64,000 nucleotides of DNA, taken from positions 1 through 64,000 of the forward strand of contig NZ_JADIKJ010000008.1 in the NCBI RefSeq assembly GCF_044904675.1, written 5' to 3'. Shown piece by piece: positions 15,946 through 24,764 of this stretch. The translations under genes and the position numbers were made by a program. Position 1 is the first letter of the stretch. Each line of letters opens with the position of its first letter. The notes under the pieces were generated by a model that did not search any database, was not told the DNA's origin, and saw only the letters and a list, made by a program, of their open reading frames with translations. The stretch is from Dyella_B jejuensis. Its GTDB lineage: Bacteria > Pseudomonadota > Gammaproteobacteria > Xanthomonadales > Rhodanobacteraceae.

Positions 15946-18828
15946 TTAGAAATGCAGGCTGTAGTTCACCGTGCCCATGGTCGCGTGCTCGCGCTGCGCG
16001 CTGTATTCGTCCATGCCCACCGACAGGTTCGAACGCGGCGAGAAACGCCAGTCCAGCGACAGGCCGGCAACGCTTCCGTAGCGCGACAAGCCAATGCCTT
16101 CGATGGGCGAGAACTGTTGCAGGGCGGCGAAGCTCGCATTCGGCAAAACGCCGTGCATGGCGAACGCATCCTGCCATAGCAGGCGCGCCTGCAAGCTCAG
16201 GCCGGTTCCATTGGCCATGATCCACTGGCGCGAGCCACGCAAGCCCACGCCGGCCTGCCAGCGCTGGATCGACTGCATATCGGCATTCAGGCCGAAGCCG
16301 TCGCCACCCAGTTCGTTGAAGCCGTCGCGCTCGACATTGGCGTATTCGAGATCGCTATAGGTGGTGAGGTTCCAGTTGGCGATGTGGAAGCGGTAGCCGC
16401 TTTCGCTGTAGGCCACGTCATATCGGCCATTGCTGAAGCTCGATACGCCGGCGGTCTGGCCGCCGAGCACCAGTTCGCGGCGCGTATTCTGCCAATCGCT
16501 GCCCACGCCGAAACGGCCCATGGCATACCAGTTGCCCTGCACGAAGCCACCGTAGACCATGCCTTCCAGCGCGCGGCTGAAACCCTGGTCGGCGCTCTGC
16601 TCCAGGTTACCGAGGCCCTGGCTCTGGCTGATCGCATAACCGACCACGCCGCCGTTACCGACGCCGCGGTCGCCACCGACCATGCTGCCATTGAGCTGGA
16701 AGCCCATGCTGTCGTAACCGCCACGCGACATGTCTCCCTGATAGCCCAGGTTCTGCGTCCAGCTCTGGAATTTGCCGTGGGCAAACTGCTGCGGGTTGTC
16801 GAGCAGCGCGTCGAAGCGATCGGACAAGGCACGTGTATCGGCATCGATGGCTTCGAAGGTCATCGCGGCGCTGGCGGCATACATCTGGCCGGAGAGGCTG
16901 TTCAAGGACTGCTGCATGGCGGCGGCCGTAGATGTTTGCTGGATATTCGCCGCGACGCTAACGAAACTGCTGGGCAACGCCTGTGCAGTGGCGCCGTTTT
17001 GCACGACACCATTGATCGTATTGAAAGCCGCTTGCACACGTTCGGCGGCGGCATAGGTGGCCGTCGAATAAGGCAATCCGGAAATCTGCGTGAGATTGAC
17101 CTGCTGGACGTCGAGATAGGCGTCATTGAGGTCGTAGCCAATGGTCGCTTTCAAAGCCACGCTGGATGGCGTTGTCAGGCTGGCGAAGGTACCTGTCAAT
17201 CCGCCACCCGCGGTAAGCACGACCGTGTGTGAATTGGTGGTGTAACCCGGGTTGGCGCCATAGACATACAGACCGGCGCTGGAGGTCAAGCTGGCCGTGC
17301 CGGCCACCTGCAAAAAGGAACCCAGCGGCACCGCCAGCTTGCCGCCGATCTGCTGGTAGCTGCCACCTACGGCCAGGGGAGTAGCGCCAACCACCAGTGT
17401 CCCGTTGTTCGAGACATTGCCGCTGATGGCGGGCGGTACAGCGGTACCGGTCAGCGCCAACGTACCGTCACCCACGATACTGGCATTTCCCGCGAGAGAT
17501 ACCGCATTGAGCGTACCTCCGGTCACGGTCGTACCGCCGGTGTAGGTGGAAGGCTGAGTGAGATCCAGCGTGCCGGGCCCATCCATGGTCAGTCCACCCG
17601 TTCCCGAAATCGGATTGTTCCAGCTGGATGTACCGGTGAAGCCGACGTCGACCAGTCCCCAATTGAATTGTTCCGGCCCGTTCACCGCCGCGCCGACATT
17701 GAGCGCGCCGTAACCGAAAGTCGGGTTGGGCTGGGAACCGCCCAATGGCGTAGCGGTACCCAGCAATGTCTGGCGCACCAGATCATTGGTGAAATACGGG
17801 TAGGCTTGCCACACCAGTGCCGCCGCTCCGGATACTTCCGGTGCCGCCAACGATGTGCCTTCCACGATGTAATAGCTGGGATTGGTGGTGCTTGCGAGCG
17901 TGTCCTTGTCCAGCACGATGACGTCGCCCGGCGCGGCAAGGCAATAGTTCATCGCGATGCCGCACTTGTTCGAATAACTATCGAGTTGGGTCGGGTTGTT
18001 GCTGTTCAGGGCTACGGCTACCAGCCAGCCTTTTTCGAGGTATTGATCGGTCGTAATGGACGGCAGCGATGCAATCGTGCTCGGATTGGCCTGCGAATCG
18101 TTGCCTGCCGCGAACACCACCAGGCCGCCATTGAAGCTTCCGGGAACGCCTTCGACGAATGGCGCATAAGCAGCATCGAAAGCTGCGGTGGTGGCCTGGT
18201 CCGTGTTGGTCCAGGAAATACCGCCCCAGGAGTTATTCATGATCTTCACCCCAGAGCTGATCATCTGCTGGTTTACCTGGCCCAGTGGAGTGGCGTCGGA
18301 TCCGGTCACCGGGGTCGGCGCGGTCGAACCGTTATCGTCCGGTGCGTTGTCGTCGATGATGCGCGCCGAGACCAGGTTCGCTCCAGGTGCGATACCGCCG
18401 GCAAACTGGGCGAACGATGCGCCCGCGGCAATTTCCGACACCCACGTGCCGTGTCCGACCACATCCGGAATGCTGGTGTTGTTGGTCGTCGGGTCGACGT
18501 CGATGTATTCGGTTCCTACCCGGCCCGCCACGGCCGGATTGTTCGGCATGATGCCGCTGTCGACCACGCCGATGGTCACGCCGGCGCCGGTGAATCCCTG
18601 CTGGTGCGCCGCATACGTATTGGTCAGCGATAGCTGTGCATCGATCGGCGGCGTCGGAAGATTCGAACTGGGAGATGGCGATGGCGTCGGCGTGGGAGTC
18701 GGCGCACTGGAGGGCGACGATCTGACGTTACTGTTGCCACCCCCGCCACCGCATCCGCTCAACCCCAGCGCGAGGCAAATCATTACTACGACGTCACGTC
18801 GACGCGATACCTGCATTCCCTTTGCCAT
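15946..18828 (-). CDS. Subtilisin-like (S8) autotransporter protease with lipoprotein signal
   Basis: 960 residues. The leader ends in a lipobox LGLSGC (Cys26) followed by a glycine run and a Pro/Thr/Ser linker (residues ~40-58). The S8 protease domain has the full triad: Asp90 (GVVDSG), His126 (GHGTW) and Ser326 (EGTSLAAPE), plus oxyanion Asn243 (AAGND). Residues ~400-560 carry a TYTGGTTVTGGTLNA-type passenger repeat. The last ~270 residues form a beta-barrel autotransporter domain ending in aromatic Phe (NYSLHF). It is expected to be lipid-anchored and exposed at the surface, as in NalP/SphB1-type proteases that process other surface proteins. Alternative start MQVSRRR at residue 5. Confidence 0.93.
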   Translation of the reverse strand: MAKGMQVSRRRDVVVMICLALGLSGCGGGGGNSNVRSSPSSAPTPTPTPSPSPSSNLPTPPIDAQLSLTNTYAAHQQGFTGAGVTIGVVDSGIMPNNPAVAGRVGTEYIDVDPTTNNTSIPDVVGHGTWVSEIAAGASFAQFAGGIAPGANLVSARIIDDNAPDDNGSTAPTPVTGSDATPLGQVNQQMISSGVKIMNNSWGGISWTNTDQATTAAFDAAYAPFVEGVPGSFNGGLVVFAAGNDSQANPSTIASLPSITTDQYLEKGWLVAVALNSNNPTQLDSYSNKCGIAMNYCLAAPGDVIVLDKDTLASTTNPSYYIVEGTSLAAPEVSGAAALVWQAYPYFTNDLVRQTLLGTATPLGGSQPNPTFGYGALNVGAAVNGPEQFNWGLVDVGFTGTSSWNNPISGTGGLTMDGPGTLDLTQPSTYTGGTTVTGGTLNAVSLAGNASIVGDGTLALTGTAVPPAISGNVSNNGTLVVGATPLAVGGSYQQIGGKLAVPLGSFLQVAGTASLTSSAGLYVYGANPGYTTNSHTVVLTAGGGLTGTFASLTTPSSVALKATIGYDLNDAYLDVQQVNLTQISGLPYSTATYAAAERVQAAFNTINGVVQNGATAQALPSSFVSVAANIQQTSTAAAMQQSLNSLSGQMYAASAAMTFEAIDADTRALSDRFDALLDNPQQFAHGKFQSWTQNLGYQGDMSRGGYDSMGFQLNGSMVGGDRGVGNGGVVGYAISQSQGLGNLEQSADQGFSRALEGMVYGGFVQGNWYAMGRFGVGSDWQNTRRELVLGGQTAGVSSFSNGRYDVAYSESGYRFHIANWNLTTYSDLEYANVERDGFNELGGDGFGLNADMQSIQRWQAGVGLRGSRQWIMANGTGLSLQARLLWQDAFAMHGVLPNASFAALQQFSPIEGIGLSRYGSVAGLSLDWRFSPRSNLSVGMDEYSAQREHATMGTVNYSLHF

Positions 18829-19057
18829 GAACCCCTACCCCTTTGCGTAATGTTGGTCCCCACAACACATCTGATTACCGCCACCCCCTGATGGCGATAA
18901 TTCCTCTATAGCTTATTCGTTCACTTTATTGTTTTGCGAGTGTTAGGGACGCGATTTCCAACGAAAAAACAAGTTTGCCGCTTTGCGCCGCGGGCTGCGA
19001 TAATCCGCAAGTTATTTCCTTGGCGCGATCGCGCCTCAAGCTCCCCCGGAGATCCCC

Positions 19058-20242
19058 ATGTCGGACGTCAGCGTTGTTATCGCAGGTGCCAAGCGCACCG
19101 CCATCGGCTCCTTTCTCGGCCAGTTCACCGGCGTGCCCACGCCTAAGCTCGGCGCTACTGCGATTCGTGCCGCATTGGAGCAATCGGGCGTCGCCCCGGG
19201 CGACGTGAGCGAGGTGATCATGGGTTGCGTGCTGCCGGCCAACCTCGGCCAGGCGCCGGCCCGCCAGGCCTCGCTGCAGGCCGGCCTGCCTGCCGCCACC
19301 GGCTGTACCACCGTCAACAAGGTATGCGGTTCGGGCATGAAAGCCATCATGCTCGGCCACGACCTGATCAAAGCCGGTTCGGCCGCCATCGTCGTGGCTG
19401 GCGGCATGGAATCGATGACCAACGCCCCGCACATGGTCAATGCCCGCGTCGGCATCCGCTACGGCGACGGCCAGCTGGTGGACCACATGGCGTGGGACGG
19501 CCTCACCAACCCGTATGACGGCAAGGCCATGGGCGTGTTCGGCGAACTGTGCGCCGACAAGTACCACTTCAGCCGCGAGGAACAGGATGCGTTCGCCATC
19601 GAATCGGTGAATCGCTCCAAGGCCGCGCAAGCTTCCGGCGCGTTCGCTGACGAGATCGTTCCGGTCACCGTGTCGAGCCGCAAGGGTGACGTCCAGGTCG
19701 ATATGGATGAACAGCCAGGTCGTTCCGATATCGCCAAGGTTCCCTCGCTCAAGCCAGCGTTCCGCAAGGAAAACGGCACCATCACCGCAGCCAGTTCGTC
19801 GAGCATTTCCGATGGCGCCGCGGCGCTGGTCCTGCTTTCGGCCGACGACGCCAAGGCCCGTGGCGTGAAACCGCTGGCCCGCATCGTGGCCCATGCCACG
19901 CATTCGCAGGAGCCGGAATGGTTCACCACCGCGCCCGTGGGAGCGATCAGCAAGGTGCTGGACAAGGCTGGCTGGAACGTTGCCGATGTCGACCTGTTCG
20001 AAGTCAACGAAGCGTTCGCGGTCGTAGCCATGGCGCCCATGCGCGAACTGGGCATTGCGCATGACAAGCTCAACGTCAACGGCGGCGCCTGCGCGCTGGG
20101 CCATCCGATCGGCGCCAGCGGCGCCCGCCTGGTAGTGACCCTGCTCAACGCCCTGAAAACGCGCGGCCTGCGCCGCGGCGTGGCGGCACTGTGCATCGGC
20201 GGCGGCGAAGCTACCGCGGTAGCGGTGGAACGGCTGGACTGA
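19058..20242 (+). CDS. Acetyl-CoA C-acetyltransferase (thiolase)
   Basis: 394-residue thiolase with acyl-accepting Cys90 (NKVCGSGMKA). The C-terminal CALGHPIGASGARL and CIGGGEATAVA blocks carry the second catalytic His and Cys. It condenses two acetyl-CoA to acetoacetyl-CoA or does the reverse. Placed between liuA and liuB, it probably finishes leucine degradation by cleaving acetoacetyl-CoA. A role in polyhydroxybutyrate synthesis cannot be excluded. GGAG lies about 8 nt before the ATG. It is divergent from the autotransporter, with 229 bp between the starts holding the promoters of both. Confidence 0.93.
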   Translation: MSDVSVVIAGAKRTAIGSFLGQFTGVPTPKLGATAIRAALEQSGVAPGDVSEVIMGCVLPANLGQAPARQASLQAGLPAATGCTTVNKVCGSGMKAIMLGHDLIKAGSAAIVVAGGMESMTNAPHMVNARVGIRYGDGQLVDHMAWDGLTNPYDGKAMGVFGELCADKYHFSREEQDAFAIESVNRSKAAQASGAFADEIVPVTVSSRKGDVQVDMDEQPGRSDIAKVPSLKPAFRKENGTITAASSSSISDGAAALVLLSADDAKARGVKPLARIVAHATHSQEPEWFTTAPVGAISKVLDKAGWNVADVDLFEVNEAFAVVAMAPMRELGIAHDKLNVNGGACALGHPIGASGARLVVTLLNALKTRGLRRGVAALCIGGGEATAVAVERLD

Positions 20243-20371
20243 GCTGCCCGGCCGGCAGGCAGTAACGATGCCACGCTGCTGCCGGCAACCTTGGGGGCGT
20301 AATAGGAAGTTCCATGCCACGTCCCTGCGTCGCTCAAGCAGATGCCCTTCGGCTCGTCCATTGGACCAGAA

Positions 20372-20666
20372 CTAGGGATGCTCTGATCAATGCTACGTAG
20401 GCGTCACCAGCTCTGTCTGTTCGCAGACCATAGGTTCGTCGGCGAAGGCAGACTGGCTGTCTGTCGAGACGATGGACCGCAGGGATGCGGACAGACAGAG
20501 CTGGCCCCAACATGTTGAATTTAAAGTGAGGGGTGATGTCCAGAAGGCACGCAGAGCGCGCCGCGCGGCTTGGCAAGACGGCCAGTCTTCCCGGCGCCGC
20601 ACAACACACTCTGCGTGCCTTCTGGACATCATGCCGCCTGCGTAGCATTGATCAGAGCATCCCTAG
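20372..20666. mobile_element. MITE-like non-autonomous element with nested palindromes
   Basis: About 295 bp bounded by 32 bp terminal inverted repeats (20372-20403 and 20635-20666) that differ at one base, beginning CTAGGGATGCTCTGATC. Inside are a second inverted repeat (20407-20425 with 20486-20504, one mismatch) and a third, perfect 22 bp one (20535-20556 with 20609-20630). CTAG at both ends could be a 4 bp target duplication or part of the terminus. Short frames inside are by-products of the palindromes; no transposase is present. It fills most of the 584 bp between the thiolase and the lipoprotein gene. Confidence 0.8.
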
Positions 20667-20826
20667 GGCACGTCCATTTATGCTGGCTTGCCCCCTGCAT
20701 GACGGGTGCCAACACCGCCCCTGGTTAATGCGCCTTAAAGTTGTTTGTTGAAACAGGTAGCGCTGTTAACGTGAAAGCGCTATTAATAATCCGCCAAATG
20801 GCATTCCACGGCTAAGGAGATCCAAC

Positions 20827-21183
20827 ATGAAGTTCACGCGTACCCTTCTCGCCTCCGCGCTTGTCGCGCTGCTGGCGGCTTGCAGCAACGGCGCGCAGGA
20901 TGCCGCGCAGGACGCACAGAAGTCGGCTGACCAGGCCCAGCAGGCAGCTTCACAGGCTGCTGACCAGGCTCAGAAGGCCGCTGCGGCTTCCACCGCTGCC
21001 ACTCCGGCTGCTGCTCCGGCTTCCACCGCTGCTGCTCCGGCCGCCGCTCCGGCTTCCACCGCCCCGAGCGCTGGCGACGCGATGAAGAGCGCCGCCGCCA
21101 ACGCTTCCGATGCTGCCAACAAAGCTGCTGACGCTGCCAAGTCGGCTGCCACGGCGGCCAAGGATGCTTCGAAGGGCAACTGA
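20827..21183 (+). CDS. Small Ala-rich lipoprotein
   Basis: 118 residues: a lipoprotein signal with lipobox LLAAC (Cys19), then a low-complexity Ala/Gln/Asp/Lys sequence. Heptad-like DAAQDAQKSADQAQQAAS and DAANKAADAAKSAA stretches flank an Ala/Pro/Thr/Ser repeat (residues ~52-82). This suggests a periplasmic, helical, cell-wall-proximal lipoprotein. No catalytic feature is seen and I do not recognise a specific function. AAGGAGA at 20814-20820 supports the start, and a strong terminator follows, so it is probably a monocistronic, well-expressed gene. Confidence 0.85.
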   Translation: MKFTRTLLASALVALLAACSNGAQDAAQDAQKSADQAQQAASQAADQAQKAAAASTAATPAAAPASTAAAPAAAPASTAPSAGDAMKSAAANASDAANKAADAAKSAATAAKDASKGN

Positions 21184-21205
21184 GCCTTCGCTTGAAGCTC
21201 CATGA

Positions 21206-21236
21206 AACCGGCCGCCATGGGCGGCCGGTTTTTTTT
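21206..21236 (+). terminator. Rho-independent terminator after the Ala-rich lipoprotein gene
   Basis: AACCGGCCGCC (21206-21216), loop ATG, GGCGGCCGGTT (21220-21230), followed by an uninterrupted run of eight T (21229-21236). Confidence 0.92.
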
Positions 21237-21304
21237 GTGGTGGCGGCGCATGGATATGCTCGCCGTCGCTCGCATAGCGCGCTTCCCTGCGCAACGCCAC
21301 ACGC

Positions 21305-21360
21305 CTGCGAGCCTTCTGGACATCACGCCACCTGCGTAGAATTGATCAGAGCATCCTTAG
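21305..21360 (+). mobile_element. Solo right end of the MITE-like element
   Basis: These 56 bp match the right end of the element at 20611-20666 in 51 of 56 positions, including TTGATCAGAGCATCC. The left part and the other terminal repeat are absent, so this is a decayed or one-ended copy. It ends 19 nt before the ATG of the carboxylase beta-subunit gene and so forms part of its leader. Confidence 0.75.
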
Positions 21361-21379
21361 ACGGCGGCAGCACGAAACC

Positions 21380-22987
21380 ATGAGCGTCCTCACTTCGCAG
21401 ATCGATTCCCGCTCTTCCGAATTCCAGGCCAGCAGTGCGCATTTGCGCACGCTGGTCGAGAACCTGCAGCAGCAGATGGCACGCAGTGCCGAAGGCGGCG
21501 GCGCGAAGGCGCGCGACAAACACACCGCCCGCGGCAAGCTGCTGCCGCGCGAGCGTATCCGGGCACTGCTCGATCCGGGCTCGCCATTCCTGGAACTCTC
21601 CCCGCTCGCCGCGCACGGCATGTACGACGACGCCGCGCCGGCCGCCGGCATCATCACCGGCATCGGCCGCGTGCACGGCATCGAAGTGGTAGTGGTGGCC
21701 AATGACGCCACCGTCAAGGGTGGGACGTATTTCCCGATGACGGTAAAGAAGCACCTGCGGGCGCAGGAAGTGGCGCTGGAAAATCGCCTTCCGTGCATCT
21801 ATCTGGTCGATTCCGGCGGCGCCTTCCTGCCGATGCAGGACGAGGTTTTCCCGGACAAGGAACATTTCGGCCGCATTTTCTACAATCAGGCGCGGATGTC
21901 CGGGCTGGGCATTCCGCAGATCGCGGTAGTGATGGGCTCATGTACGGCGGGCGGTGCCTACGTGCCGGCGATGAGCGACGAAACCATCATCGTGCGCGAA
22001 CAGGGCACCATCTTCCTCGGCGGCCCGCCCTTGGTGAAGGCCGCCACCGGCGAGGTGGTCGACGCCGAAGCGCTTGGTGGCGCGGACGTGCACACGGCCA
22101 TCTCGGGGGTAGCCGACCACCTCGCCGAAAACGACACCCATGCGCTATCGATCGCACGCGATATCGTCGGCAGCCTCAATCGCAGCAAGCCGATGCCGCT
22201 TGCCTTGCAGGCGCCGGCCGAACCGCGCTATCCGACAGAAGAGCTGTACGGCGTGATCCCGCTGGATACGCGCCGCCCGTTCGATATCCGCGAAGTGATC
22301 GCGCGCATCGTCGACGATTCCGCATTCCACGAATTCAAGGCCCGCTACGGAAAGACCCTGGTGTGCGGCTTCGCGCATATCCATGGCTATCCGGTCGGCA
22401 TCGTTGCCAACAATGGCATCTTGTTCGCGGAGTCGGCGCTCAAAGGTGCGCACTTCATCGAATTATGCAATCAGCGCAACGTGCCGCTGGTCTTCCTGCA
22501 GAACATCACCGGCTTCATGGTCGGCAAGAAATACGAGAACGCCGGCATCGCCAAGGACGGCGCGAAAATGGTCACCGCCGTCGCCTGTTCGCACGTTCCG
22601 AAATTCACCGTGGTGATCGGTGGCAGTTTCGGCGCCGGCAACTACGCCATGTGCGGGCGCGCCTACGGCGCCCGCTTCCTGTGGATGTGGCCGAACGCGC
22701 GCATCAGCGTGATGGGGGGCGAGCAGGCTGCGAGCGTGCTGGCAACGGTCAAGCGCGACGGCATCGAAGCTTCCGGCGCAACCTGGAGCGCCGAGCAGGA
22801 AGACGCCTTCAAGGCACCGATCCGCGAACAATACGAGCACCAGGGCCACCCCTACTACGCCAGCGCGCGACTGTGGGACGATGGCATCATCGATCCGGCC
22901 GATACGCGCCGCGTGCTGGGGCTGGCGATTTCCGCCTCGCTCAATGCGCCGATCGAGCCACAGCGCTACGGTGTGTTCCGGATGTAA
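21380..22987 (+). CDS. liuB: Methylcrotonoyl-CoA carboxylase, carboxyltransferase (beta) subunit
   Basis: 535-residue acyl-CoA carboxyltransferase. The N-terminal half has KLLPRERI and IYLVDSGGAFLPMQDEVFPD; the C-terminal half has NNGILFAESALKGAHFIELC and the glycine-rich GGSFGAGNYAMCGRAYGARF. Together they form the biotin-carboxyl to 3-methylcrotonyl-CoA transfer site. Length and these blocks fit the leucine-pathway enzyme better than the propionyl-CoA type. It would assemble with the biotin-bearing alpha subunit encoded 5.6 kb downstream. It is preceded by the solo MITE end and followed by a terminator. Confidence 0.93.
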   Translation: MSVLTSQIDSRSSEFQASSAHLRTLVENLQQQMARSAEGGGAKARDKHTARGKLLPRERIRALLDPGSPFLELSPLAAHGMYDDAAPAAGIITGIGRVHGIEVVVVANDATVKGGTYFPMTVKKHLRAQEVALENRLPCIYLVDSGGAFLPMQDEVFPDKEHFGRIFYNQARMSGLGIPQIAVVMGSCTAGGAYVPAMSDETIIVREQGTIFLGGPPLVKAATGEVVDAEALGGADVHTAISGVADHLAENDTHALSIARDIVGSLNRSKPMPLALQAPAEPRYPTEELYGVIPLDTRRPFDIREVIARIVDDSAFHEFKARYGKTLVCGFAHIHGYPVGIVANNGILFAESALKGAHFIELCNQRNVPLVFLQNITGFMVGKKYENAGIAKDGAKMVTAVACSHVPKFTVVIGGSFGAGNYAMCGRAYGARFLWMWPNARISVMGGEQAASVLATVKRDGIEASGATWSAEQEDAFKAPIREQYEHQGHPYYASARLWDDGIIDPADTRRVLGLAISASLNAPIEPQRYGVFRM

Positions 22988-23383
22988 TCGGCTCGGCTGG
23001 TCGGGCGCGCTTCTCGCACGCGATCACCATGGGCGACAGTTCCCCATGGCGGTCGCAAACATCGCCAGCACAAGCATGAAAAGGATGGGCGCTTGCGCCC
23101 ATCTTTTTTTGTTTCTTCCGATACCGACGCCGCGCGCGTAACGGCTCTCACATTCACCTCGACGTGACAAAGCCGCACGTGTCCTAAACGTACGCGAAAG
23201 CTGCCATATCGACGAAAGAAAGATGTCATCGACAACCGTTGAGATCGGCGCTTCGGCTGTGGCGCGCGCAGGTGCCACTTGGATGGGGGAAGTCGGGCTA
23301 CCGGCAGCTGAAGCCGCCCAGGAAGAGCGGCAGTGGATTACGCAAGGAGATGCTTCAACCTTTCCCGACACAAGGATCAAGTC
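22988..23383. other. Non-coding stretch between liuB and the secreted PLD gene
   Basis: 396 bp without a supported gene. The first 120 bp end in a terminator for liuB. The remainder should hold the promoter of the phospholipase-D-like gene, whose start follows AAGG about 10 nt upstream. I see no repeat or RNA gene here. Confidence 0.6.
23084..23110 (+). terminator. Rho-independent terminator after liuB
   Basis: GATGGGCGC (23084-23092) pairs with GCGCCCATC (23095-23103), then a T-run to 23110. Confidence 0.9.
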
Positions 23384-24406
23384 ATGAAAAGCCGTTGTGC
23401 GCGTTCCAATTTCACCAAGACCACGCTTTCCGCCGCATTGGCCGTTGCTGCCGCGTTCGGCCTTGCCCTGCCGGCCGCCGCGCAGTCCAGCACGCAGACG
23501 CTGGTGATCGAACCCGACCAGGGACTGACCCCGATCTACAGCCTGATCAATGCCGCCAAGTCGACCATCGACATGACCATGTACGAACTGCAGGACACCA
23601 CCGCGCAGGACGATCTTTGCAATGCCGCTGCCCGGAACGTCAAGGTTCGCGTGATCCTCGATGTGAATGACGAGAAGAGCAACAACACTTCCGCCTACAA
23701 CCAATTGAAAGGTTGCGGCGTGGATGTGGTATGGGCCTGGACTACCTACGAAGCAACGCACCAGAAGACGATCACCATCGACGCTGCGACTTCGAGCGCG
23801 CAGACGGCGATCATGACGCTCAATCTCACCAGCCGCTACTACAGCACCACCCGCGACTTCGCGGTGATCGAGAACAACGCGACTGATATCGCGGCCATCG
23901 AAGCCACTTTCGCCAAGGATTTCGCACACGATTCGGTCACCCCGTCGAACGGCAGCGACCTGGTATGGAGCCCCACCAATTCGCAGGCCTCCTTGCTCGA
24001 CATCATCAACAATGCCAAGACCAGCCTGCTGGTCGAAAACGAGGAAATGAGCGACAGCGCCATCGTCGACGCGCTGGAGAATGCTGCAAAGAAAGGCGTG
24101 AACGTCACCATTGCAATGACCAACGACGACAACGATTACGCCAGCGAATTCGACGACCTTGCCAAGGCCGGCGCGAACATCAGCACGTATCCGGACAACA
24201 GCACGGCGCTGTATATCCACGCCAAGGCGATCGTGGCCGATTACGGCAAATCCACTGCCGTGGCGTTCGTAGGCTCGGAAAACTTCTCCAGCGCCTCGCT
24301 GACCAAGAACCGCGAGCTGGGCCTGACCACTGCCAATGCCAGCATCCTGCAACAGCTCGAAACCACGATCAGCAACGACTACGCGGGCGGTACGCCCTGG
24401 CAATGA
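23384..24406 (+). CDS. Secreted phospholipase D-like (PLD superfamily) protein
   Basis: 340 residues with a signal peptide (positive n-region MKSRCARSNFTK, cleavage after LPAAA near residue 33). It has two PLD half-sites: HQKTITID with a following Asn in LNLTSRY, and HAKAIVAD with GSENFSSASLTKNRELG. Both HxKx4D cores are intact, so phosphodiester-bond hydrolysis is likely. The substrate (phospholipid or nucleic acid, as in secreted Nuc-like enzymes) is not evident. It has its own upstream region and is followed by a hairpin at 24421-24450. It is one of several envelope or secreted genes interposed in the leucine-degradation region. Confidence 0.88.
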   Translation: MKSRCARSNFTKTTLSAALAVAAAFGLALPAAAQSSTQTLVIEPDQGLTPIYSLINAAKSTIDMTMYELQDTTAQDDLCNAAARNVKVRVILDVNDEKSNNTSAYNQLKGCGVDVVWAWTTYEATHQKTITIDAATSSAQTAIMTLNLTSRYYSTTRDFAVIENNATDIAAIEATFAKDFAHDSVTPSNGSDLVWSPTNSQASLLDIINNAKTSLLVENEEMSDSAIVDALENAAKKGVNVTIAMTNDDNDYASEFDDLAKAGANISTYPDNSTALYIHAKAIVADYGKSTAVAFVGSENFSSASLTKNRELGLTTANASILQQLETTISNDYAGGTPWQ

Positions 24407-24420
24407 TCATGGCCGATGGC

Positions 24421-24450
24421 CGAAGTGCACGGGCAGCTCCGTGCACTTCG
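24421..24450. terminator. Hairpin between convergent genes
   Basis: CGAAGTGCACGG (24421-24432) and CCGTGCACTTCG (24439-24450) form a perfect 12 bp stem with a 6 nt loop, between the plus-strand PLD-like gene and the minus-strand feo operon. No T-run follows. Confidence 0.55.
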
Positions 24451-24461
24451 CAGTGAACGTG

Positions 24462-24764
24462 TCAGTGCCGACGCGGGCGGAATTCCAGCGGCATGGCTTC
24501 GCCGCGTGCACGGGCTGGCGGCTTGGGGCCGCAGGCCCCGCAGGTGCTGCATCCATCGCTGCAACTGCCGGTTGCCAACTTCGGTTGCAGGCGACGACCC
24601 AGGGCGCGCACCCATGCCGCATGCCCAGGCTGGCTGAAACGGATCGATGCGGCGGCCAGCCAGCGACTGGTAAGTTGCGGCGCCAGCTTGCGGAAAGCAA
24701 CCAGCGCACTGGCCAGCACGACCAACCCGATCACCACGTATTGGATAAGCAGGCCCGTGTTCAC
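24462..24764 (-). CDS. Small membrane protein with Cys-rich motif downstream of feoB (DUF6587-like)
   Basis: 100 residues. GTG 24764 overlaps the feoB stop (GTGA), indicating coupling. Residues ~5-25 are one membrane helix (LIQYVVIGLVVLASALVAF). The tail contains CSDGCSTCGAC, four cysteines in eleven residues, then a basic C-terminus. This architecture is known in small proteins encoded after feoB in Xanthomonadales. By position it replaces FeoC, though it is not homologous to the winged-helix FeoC. Metal or Fe-S binding by the Cys cluster is my inference. Confidence 0.75.
   Translation of the reverse strand: MNTGLLIQYVVIGLVVLASALVAFRKLAPQLTSRWLAAASIRFSQPGHAAWVRALGRRLQPKLATGSCSDGCSTCGACGPKPPARARGEAMPLEFRPRRH

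Noticed and set aside
16024..16045. GTTCGAAC match to a tRNA T-loop
   Set aside because: It lies within the autotransporter barrel coding sequence, and no cloverleaf can be built around it.
20334..20751. Short frames of 72-104 codons within the MITE-like element
   Set aside because: They repeat each other because the palindromes are read in both directions (both contain MMSRRHAE); not independent genes.
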